A stretch of DNA of 64,000 bases, from the NCBI RefSeq assembly GCF_004135735.1, contig NZ_CP012670.1, forward strand, positions 7,952,501-8,016,500. Direction: 5' to 3'. Made by a program: the position numbers and the translations under genes. Below, one piece after another: positions 58,267 through 64,000 of the stretch; position 1 is the stretch's first letter, and the number at the start of each line of letters is the position of its first letter. The notes under the pieces were generated by a model. The model did not search any database, was not told where the DNA came from, and saw nothing but the letters and a program-made list of their open reading frames with translations. The DNA comes from Sorangium cellulosum. Its GTDB lineage: Bacteria; Myxococcota_A; Polyangia; Polyangiales; Polyangiaceae.

Positions 58267-60597
58267 TTAAAGAGCGGAGATGCCGGCGCTGCCCCCTGGT
58301 CCAAACGGCGTGCTCGCAATCGACGACGAGTTCACCACCTGCCGGATGATCTCCTCGTGAAGTCCCGCCTTGGCGAGCCTGGCAACAACGAAGTAATCGT
58401 TCCTGGCGTTCGGAAGGAACCCCTCATTTGCAAGCTTCTCGAGATCCTCCATGGCGAACAGGATCGTGGCGTCGCGTGCCTCGATGTACTGGCCAAGGAC
58501 ATCCTTGCGCACCGCTCGGACGAGACTGAGACAGACGTTACTGATCTTGGTTCTTGTACTGTCCAGCGGCTCAACGATCTGCGCTACGCTCACGGCCCCC
58601 GATGCGAGCAGGCATGCGAGCGCCACCGTAGCGACGACGGGCATCACGGTGCCCCCACTCGCAAGGGCGTAGCCGGCCACAGTCGCCACTCCTAGCGACC
58701 CTACGCAGCCGAACGTCGAGCTGACCATGCCGTATCCGTCCGCCTTCTTGTAGGCCTCCCACGCTCCGAGACCTGACGAAATGGCGCCAAGAACGGCTCC
58801 AGCGAGCCCCACCCAATTGCCGGCCGTCTTGAGCGCCATCGAGACAGCATCGAGCCGCCCGACCACCGTCAAGAACGTCTCGTAGGTTCCCAGCGAGACG
58901 CTGGCGACCGCGGTGGCGTTCGACGCGAAGTCGAGCACGACGAGGTGCGCTGCCTTGTCGCCTCCGCTCGCTGCCTCGGAAATCGCGAGGATCGTGCTGA
59001 TCAACCCGAGGATCACCATGGCGCCCTTCCACGGCACCGTCTGCTGCGCCGAATCCGCCATGGTCTCGCCCACCTTGAATTTGAGCCCGGCGAGCTTGTT
59101 CCGGTCGTGCATCAAGAGGGCGATCTTGACGTCGTCCTTCACATTGCCGTCCGGGAGATGCTCCACCAGGCGGTCGGCGAGGGCTCTCCACTTCTCCACA
59201 TGGATCGCGGACGTCATGATCGTAGACGGGACCGCGTTCAGCTGGGCGAGCGACTCCTTCGCGAGGCGGGTGAACCTCAGCGTGGCGAAGACCTGGAGCA
59301 TCGCGATGGACAGGCTCGGCGGCCCCGCGAGGTTGCCGACCACGGTCGTGGTGAGGCTCGTCCCTTTGCCGATCAGGCTGAGCGCGACCGCGGTCGGCGA
59401 ATCGCCTTCGATGTCCTCGGGCTTGACCGCGTGGCCCTCCGGCATCTTATCGAGCAGCGCCACCAGGACGTCGTCGTCTCCCGGTGCGCTGCACTCGCCG
59501 AGCGCGAGGTGCCCCTCCGCCAGCGTCGCCGTCAATCGATCGAGAAGGCCCCTGATGTTCGGCTGCCCCTGGAGCAGCCCGGCGTGGCTCGCCGCCGCCC
59601 AGTCCTTGATCGCCTTGGCGTGGGCGCTCGACTCGAGCAGCAGACCCCGGAGCTTCTTCTGCTCGACCCGGAGCTCGGCCACGGCGTCCATCGTGAACTC
59701 CCGGCGCGACTTGAACAGCTCCAGCGCCCGCTGCATCTCGGTGCCCGAGCTGATCGTGATGGGCTGCTCCACCAGCAGCTTTTGCGCTCTCGGGAGGACG
59801 ACATCGACGAGCTTGACGATCTCCCAGCCTTGCGACGCCATCCCCGCTTCCGGGTTCGTGCCCGACGCCTCGGCGATCGCCCTCAAGGCCCGAAGCTTGT
59901 AGATGATCTGGTATCGCGCCCGCATGACGTCCTCGGACGTCTTGAGCAGCATGCGAATGTTGGCGGCGGCGTCGGCCACCTCCTGGATGTAATGCTCGAC
60001 TAGGAAGGACGGCTCATCGATCAGCCTCTTCTGCGTCCCCGGCGCCGCGACCGCCCTCGGCAGCGGCGTGAGCTTGCGCAGCACGTACTCGATCGCGACG
60101 CCGTCCTTCCTCACCCCGATGCCGCCCGGTCTGCCGGCGTAGGTCCTCCAGTCGAACCCCTCCTTCATCGTCGCGTAGCGGTACCTGGAGTTCTGCCAGT
60201 AATCGAAGAGCAGCTTCGCCGGGTTCTCGGGGCCCAGATCCGCGAGCTTTCTCTCCCCGTAAATCGTGTCCGGGTATGCGTTCGGGTCCTTCTCGCGCAG
60301 ATGCTTGCAGAGCTCCGCGAGCGTGGTGACCGAGCCGGGGATGTCGCCCGGCTTGTGCCACTCGTAGAACGGCTTGCCAACGTGGAACCGCCGCGCGCGC
60401 CACGGCTCTCCCCAGCCGCTGCGATCGAGATCCACCTCGACCTCGGTCCCCGCGGCGAACGACGCGCAGCCGGGGATGCCGGCCGCCGGGATGCCGTACG
60501 GCGTGACGAACGCGCCCTGCACGTCCGGCACACCGCCGCGCGCGATCCTCTCGTCCTCGGCCGTCCAGATGTATCGAATCGACGGTAGCTTCGCCAT
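58267..60597 (-). CDS. candidate type VI secretion effector with C-terminal membrane helices
   Basis: This 776-residue protein starts MAKLPSIRYIWTAEDERIAR (ATG 60597). Residues 1-240 contain no known catalytic domain; 240-510 are long helices (ARYQIIYKLRALRAIAEASG, RRALELFK-type, EQKKLRGLLLESSAHAKAIK). From about 520 there are four hydrophobic segments: AMVILGLISTILAISEA (524-542), WVGLAGAVLGAISSGLGAW (595-613), VGSLGVATVAGYALASGG (630-648) and VVATVALACLLASGAVSVA (652-672). The arrangement resembles VasX-like pore-forming effectors. It follows the LysM and VgrG genes on the same strand. Activity is inferred, not shown. Confidence 0.6.
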   Translation of the reverse strand: MAKLPSIRYIWTAEDERIARGGVPDVQGAFVTPYGIPAAGIPGCASFAAGTEVEVDLDRSGWGEPWRARRFHVGKPFYEWHKPGDIPGSVTTLAELCKHLREKDPNAYPDTIYGERKLADLGPENPAKLLFDYWQNSRYRYATMKEGFDWRTYAGRPGGIGVRKDGVAIEYVLRKLTPLPRAVAAPGTQKRLIDEPSFLVEHYIQEVADAAANIRMLLKTSEDVMRARYQIIYKLRALRAIAEASGTNPEAGMASQGWEIVKLVDVVLPRAQKLLVEQPITISSGTEMQRALELFKSRREFTMDAVAELRVEQKKLRGLLLESSAHAKAIKDWAAASHAGLLQGQPNIRGLLDRLTATLAEGHLALGECSAPGDDDVLVALLDKMPEGHAVKPEDIEGDSPTAVALSLIGKGTSLTTTVVGNLAGPPSLSIAMLQVFATLRFTRLAKESLAQLNAVPSTIMTSAIHVEKWRALADRLVEHLPDGNVKDDVKIALLMHDRNKLAGLKFKVGETMADSAQQTVPWKGAMVILGLISTILAISEAASGGDKAAHLVVLDFASNATAVASVSLGTYETFLTVVGRLDAVSMALKTAGNWVGLAGAVLGAISSGLGAWEAYKKADGYGMVSSTFGCVGSLGVATVAGYALASGGTVMPVVATVALACLLASGAVSVAQIVEPLDSTRTKISNVCLSLVRAVRKDVLGQYIEARDATILFAMEDLEKLANEGFLPNARNDYFVVARLAKAGLHEEIIRQVVNSSSIASTPFGPGGSAGISAL

Positions 60598-60619
60598 GGA
60601 TCCGTGTCCTGTGCCAGGG

Positions 60620-61264
60620 TCAGAGGAGGTGTCGCTCTTCCAGAGCGCGGCGGGTCTCGTCATCCATCGCGCCGGTCACCGGCAGCCGCTGCTCCGTCTG
60701 GAAGGCCATCAGCGCCAGCGTGACGTCCTCGGCCTCGACCTCCCCGGCGGGGGGCAAGAATCCCAGGTTGCGCAGGCGCTCGATCACCCCGCTCGGCTCA
60801 TCGATCGGATCGAGATCGCCGACGAGCACGGGGATGACCAGGCCCGCGTCCGGCAGCCGGATCTCCACCTCGCGCACCAGCACGGGGACGTCGAAGGCCG
60901 CCTCGCCCTCCGCCGTCGTCGTGCCGCCGATCGGCTCGGCGCCCTCGCTCACCCCGTGCACCTCGAAGCGCTGTCCGGCGAGCGAGCGCATCGCGGACTC
61001 GAGCTTCAGCTTCACGTGCATCGCCGGCACCTTGGCCTTGTACCGGTTCATCGTGCCCACGTGGAGATCCAGCGCCGGCGCGGGCTCCGCCGGGACGTGG
61101 AGCACGTCCCCCGGGAGGAGCAGGTCCATGTTCTTCCGGCGACTCGACAGCTCCTGGTTCTTCTCGTGCCGCCAGAGCGTCTCGGCGTCGATGCCAGCCC
61201 GGAACGCGAGCTTCCGGAGGTGGTCTCCCTGCTGAATCACGTACGGTACCCACGGCTTCGCCAA
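60620..61264 (-). CDS. LysM and peptidoglycan-binding domain protein
   Basis: This 214-residue protein has an N-terminal LysM domain (PYVIQQGDHLRKLAFRAGID, then MDLLLPGDVLHVP) and a C-terminal peptidoglycan-binding domain 1 (IERLRNLGFLPPAGEVEAED, LALMAFQTEQRLPVTGAMDD). The middle (about 75-145) is beta-rich. No signal peptide is seen, consistent with delivery by the T6SS spike. It lies between vgrG and the effector candidate, 22 bases from the latter, and is probably a load-bearing adaptor between spike, effector and cell wall. The ATG at 61264 is the first in frame. Confidence 0.8.
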   Translation of the reverse strand: MAKPWVPYVIQQGDHLRKLAFRAGIDAETLWRHEKNQELSSRRKNMDLLLPGDVLHVPAEPAPALDLHVGTMNRYKAKVPAMHVKLKLESAMRSLAGQRFEVHGVSEGAEPIGGTTTAEGEAAFDVPVLVREVEIRLPDAGLVIPVLVGDLDPIDEPSGVIERLRNLGFLPPAGEVEAEDVTLALMAFQTEQRLPVTGAMDDETRRALEERHLL

Positions 61265-61313
61265 GTCAACGCCTCCTTATCCTGCTCACGCGACGGCCCT
61301 CCGGGCGCGCCCT

Positions 61314-64000
61314 CTAGGCATGCGAGAGCTCGGTCAACTCGGGGAAACGGATCTTCGCCTTCACCCCCGCCGGCAGGTCGATCCTGGCCCTGCCGTCCTT
61401 GTCGGTGACGCCCATCCGCTGCGACCCGTCCTCGAGCAATATCAGGAAGCGCTGCTGTCCGAGCGGACGCCCCTCGCCGTCGACGAGGGCGATCTCCGTC
61501 GGCGGCGCCCTCTCGGCAGGCGGCGCCTCGGTCGCATGCTCCGGCGAGTTGAGCAGGATCCTCTCGCCGTCGACCTTCACCTCGACCCCCATGGCGAGGC
61601 GCGCCTTCTCGGTCCTCACGAGCACCCTGTCGCCGAAGTGGGCGTAGGCGCCGTCGGACGAGATCGTGATCCCCTCCTTGCTCGCCTCCACGCTCCCCTT
61701 CTCGCCCGCCACCCGCACCACCGGCCCGTGCAGCTCGATGCCGTCCTCGCCGATCCGGATCGACGAGCTGCCGCACCGGAGCGTGATCCCGCCGCCCGCC
61801 GTGAGCTCCATCCCGTCGTCGGCCGAGATGCTCGCGACCCCCTCGACCCGCAGCGTCATCGCGCGCTTCGCGTCGTGCTTGCCCACGATCACCGTGTGGT
61901 GGCCCGTCACCCGCGTCGTGAGATCCCCGAGGTAGCGCTGCTCCGCCGCGCCGCGGACCTCCAGATCGTCGCGCCCGTCGACGCGGATCGCGCGAACGAC
62001 GCCGACCCGCTGGTCCAGGCCCTTCTGGACGACGTCGCGCCGCGCGCCGAGGTGCTGGAGCGAAGCGTCGCCCCGGACGATGTCCTCGCGGTCGCCGAGC
62101 ACCTCGGTCGCGGCGTTCTTGACCACGGTGTCCTGCCGACTCCCCATCACGCGCAGCCGCTCGTCCGCGTGCACGGTCATGGCGTGATCGCGGCGGACGA
62201 CCTCGTCGAGGTCCGCCTGCGCGTGGATGTGGATCCGCTCCTTGCCCGCCGCGTCCTCGAAGGAGATCTCGTTGTACCCGCGGCCGCCGGGGATCGATTG
62301 GGTCCGGATCCCGCTCTGCGTCTTGCTCGCGGGCAGCAGGAAGGGTGGCGGCTGCGTGGCGTGGTAGAGCGCGCCGATCACGACGGGCTTGTCGGGATCG
62401 CCGCCCTCGAACGCCACGGCCACCTCCATGCCCACCCTGGGGAAGAACTGGTGTCCGAACCCCGCGCCCGCCCACGGCTGCACGGCGCGGATCCAGCACG
62501 ACGCGGTGTCGTCCTTCGTCCGGCGGCGATCCCAGTGGAACAGGACCTTGACGCGCCCCAGGGCGTCGACGTGCACGTCCTCCCCCGCGGGCCCGACGAC
62601 GGTCGCCGTGATCAGCGCCTGCACCGTCCTCCGCCTGGGGCGGCGCGGGACGTAGGTGACCCCAGCCGGCACGCAGGTGAACGCGTTCGCGTAGGTCTCC
62701 TCCTCGCTCGCCACGCTGCCCCGGTGCTCGACCGACGTGACGACGTGCTCCCGGTTGAAGGCGCCGATCGGGTGCTCCTCGAGCCGGAAGCGGTGGCCTG
62801 GCGCGAGCGCCGCGCACAGGCTCTGCCCCTCGGCGCTCATGCGCTTGCGCGACGTCTGGCGGCGGATCCGGCGGGCCACCTCGTCGACGTCCTTCCAGTC
62901 GGGAAAGAGGAAGTGCCCGTCGTGCTCGTACGTCTCCAGGGCGCGGCGGAAGACGAGCCGCCGGAGCGCCGCGGCGGCCTGATCGAGGACGCCGGAGGCG
63001 GGCTCCTCGTCCTCGTCGCGGCTGACGAGCGTCGCGTTCGGGCGCTCGGGATCGTACTCGCGGTACTCGGCGACGTCGGAGCGGACCCGCCGCACCCCCT
63101 CGAACGCCGTGACCTTGTTGGCGCGCTCGGTCACGAGGCCGAGCGTCGAGAGGTAAACCAGCGGCGGCGCGCCGAGGCCGACCGTGACCGGCCCCAGCGA
63201 CGCCTGCGTCGGCAGGTCGAGCGCGGCCGCCGCCCCCTCGACGGCTCCATGGAGGCCGTCCGACGCGATGGCCGGGTACGTCGACGCGTCGTCGCCGAAG
63301 ACGATCGTCTCCTCGGGGTACACGATGCCGACGGCCGCGGCCTGCACGAACGCCGCGACATCGGCGGCCGGCGCCGGGGCGGCGAGCGCCGCGACCGCGG
63401 TGTGGACGAACGCCTCGACGCTCGCCGCGGGGGCAGCGAAGCGGTAGAAGATGCCCGCCTCGGCGAGCAGGCGGCTCACGAAGGCGAGGTCGCTCTCCTC
63501 GTATTGCGTGATGTACGCCCTGACGGGGTACTCGCGGGTGAGCTCCCAGCGCGTGGACATGCCCGCGCCGCGCAGGACGTGATCGACCACCTGATCGACG
63601 CGCTGGTTCTGGAAGATGCGCGAGCCGCGCTGGTGCCGCAGCAGCGCGATCGCGGGCACGAGGCGGAAGGTGTACTGCGCCGCGTCGTGGTGCGGGCGCA
63701 CGCCCTGCGAGCGCACCGCCGCCACGACCCCGGGGATCACGCGCGCGGGGCCGCCGACGCGGAGGACGAGCACGGCGCGCTGGCCGAGCGCGAGGCGCTC
63801 CAGATCCTCGCCGACCAGCGCGCGGGAGGTGACCGTGATCTGGAACGAGTACGGCTTGCTGAGCGCCTCTCGCCCGCGGATCGCATGCACGCGGAAGTGG
63901 CCCGGTGGAAAGGGGAAAGCCGAGAAGAGGTACGGCGTGTCGCTCGGGTCGGTGCGCCCGGGCAGCCGGACGTCGGCCGAGAGGGAGGCCTGGAAGGTCA
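61314..64000 (-). CDS. vgrG: VgrG spike protein, 5' end beyond window
   Basis: The frame stays open from the stop at 61314 to the right edge and shows no start codon forced within the window; a GTG at 63890 is internal. Recognisable blocks are YSFQITVTSRALVGEDLERL (N-terminal tail-type domain), YVTQYEES-type YITQYEESDLAFVSRLLAEA, RFRLEEHPIGAFNREHVVTS, VKVLFHWDRRRTKDDTASCW with IRAVQPWAGAGFGHQFFPRV (gp5 OB-fold), and GMEVAVAFEGGDPDKPVVIG. The beta-prism repeats follow (HIHAQADLDEVVRRDHAMTV, ITLRCGSSSIRI). The tail (from IALVDGEGRPLGQQRFLILL) is an added beta domain of about 60 residues. It heads the operon with the LysM and effector genes. Confidence 0.93.
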   Translation of the reverse strand, partial: TFQASLSADVRLPGRTDPSDTPYLFSAFPFPPGHFRVHAIRGREALSKPYSFQITVTSRALVGEDLERLALGQRAVLVLRVGGPARVIPGVVAAVRSQGVRPHHDAAQYTFRLVPAIALLRHQRGSRIFQNQRVDQVVDHVLRGAGMSTRWELTREYPVRAYITQYEESDLAFVSRLLAEAGIFYRFAAPAASVEAFVHTAVAALAAPAPAADVAAFVQAAAVGIVYPEETIVFGDDASTYPAIASDGLHGAVEGAAAALDLPTQASLGPVTVGLGAPPLVYLSTLGLVTERANKVTAFEGVRRVRSDVAEYREYDPERPNATLVSRDEDEEPASGVLDQAAAALRRLVFRRALETYEHDGHFLFPDWKDVDEVARRIRRQTSRKRMSAEGQSLCAALAPGHRFRLEEHPIGAFNREHVVTSVEHRGSVASEEETYANAFTCVPAGVTYVPRRPRRRTVQALITATVVGPAGEDVHVDALGRVKVLFHWDRRRTKDDTASCWIRAVQPWAGAGFGHQFFPRVGMEVAVAFEGGDPDKPVVIGALYHATQPPPFLLPASKTQSGIRTQSIPGGRGYNEISFEDAAGKERIHIHAQADLDEVVRRDHAMTVHADERLRVMGSRQDTVVKNAATEVLGDREDIVRGDASLQHLGARRDVVQKGLDQRVGVVRAIRVDGRDDLEVRGAAEQRYLGDLTTRVTGHHTVIVGKHDAKRAMTLRVEGVASISADDGMELTAGGGITLRCGSSSIRIGEDGIELHGPVVRVAGEKGSVEASKEGITISSDGAYAHFGDRVLVRTEKARLAMGVEVKVDGERILLNSPEHATEAPPAERAPPTEIALVDGEGRPLGQQRFLILLEDGSQRMGVTDKDGRARIDLPAGVKAKIRFPELTELSHA

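Overview
The window is very GC-rich bacterial DNA with strong G/C third-position bias. It carries many Ser/Thr kinase, PP2C, two-component and lipoprotein genes, and many short in-phase tandem repeats. The gene families (DUF4912 protein, PrkA, Pth-S6-S18-L9-DnaB, type VI secretion parts) fit a myxobacterium, most likely order Polyangiales (Sorangium/Polyangium-like). This is inferred from gene content, not from a database match. No tRNA, rRNA or CRISPR array was seen.

Region 1 (1-9.3 kb) holds a partial conserved protein at the left edge, two tandem paralogous small Cys-containing proteins, a TPR protein, a DsbD-type reductase that may be leaderless, a lipoprotein, a secreted protein, a repeat-rich DUF4912 protein and RibF. 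Region 2 (9.4-17.1 kb) is the housekeeping core: prs, rplY, pth, rpsF, rpsR, rplI and dnaB, with a PfkB sugar kinase that carries a 30-bp tandem repeat inside its coding region and a small EamA-type membrane protein. Region 3 (17.2-19.0 kb) is a CehA/McbA-like lipoprotein that has lost the usual metal-binding histidines.

Region 4 (19.3-31 kb) is accessory. A minus-strand operon with ATGA overlaps (barrel-like secreted protein, lipoprotein, cytosolic protein) and a helical protein gene lie in a segment (about 20.8-22.6 kb) that is repeated, decayed, at about 29.2-30.9 kb. Between the two copies is a plus-strand operon: a TPR/PEGA membrane protein, a membrane-anchored pseudokinase, two paralogous Cys-rich lipoproteins, then a further lipoprotein and an ECF sigma factor gene broken by one extra 4-bp repeat unit. 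The long intergenic regions here carry strong palindromes. The next genes are an AraC regulator with an FAD monooxygenase, then a degenerate stretch.

Region 5 (34-46.5 kb) has Sua5/TsaC-type threonylcarbamoyl-AMP synthase, a large palindrome with a terminator, an M15-like peptidase, PrkA, a PP2C phosphatase, a FIST protein, a Ser/Thr kinase with TolB-like and TPR parts, and a three-gene ABC-2 exporter operon. Region 6 (46.6-55.3 kb) is signalling: a PAS-PAS-STAS protein, an OmpR/histidine kinase pair with a membrane protein, a single-domain receiver, and a histidine kinase/NtrC pair.

Region 7 (55.3-64 kb) is a type VI secretion spike and cargo cluster: a repeat-containing accessory protein, a PAAR protein, a small membrane protein, a large candidate effector with C-terminal membrane helices, a LysM/peptidoglycan-binding protein, and VgrG running off the right edge.
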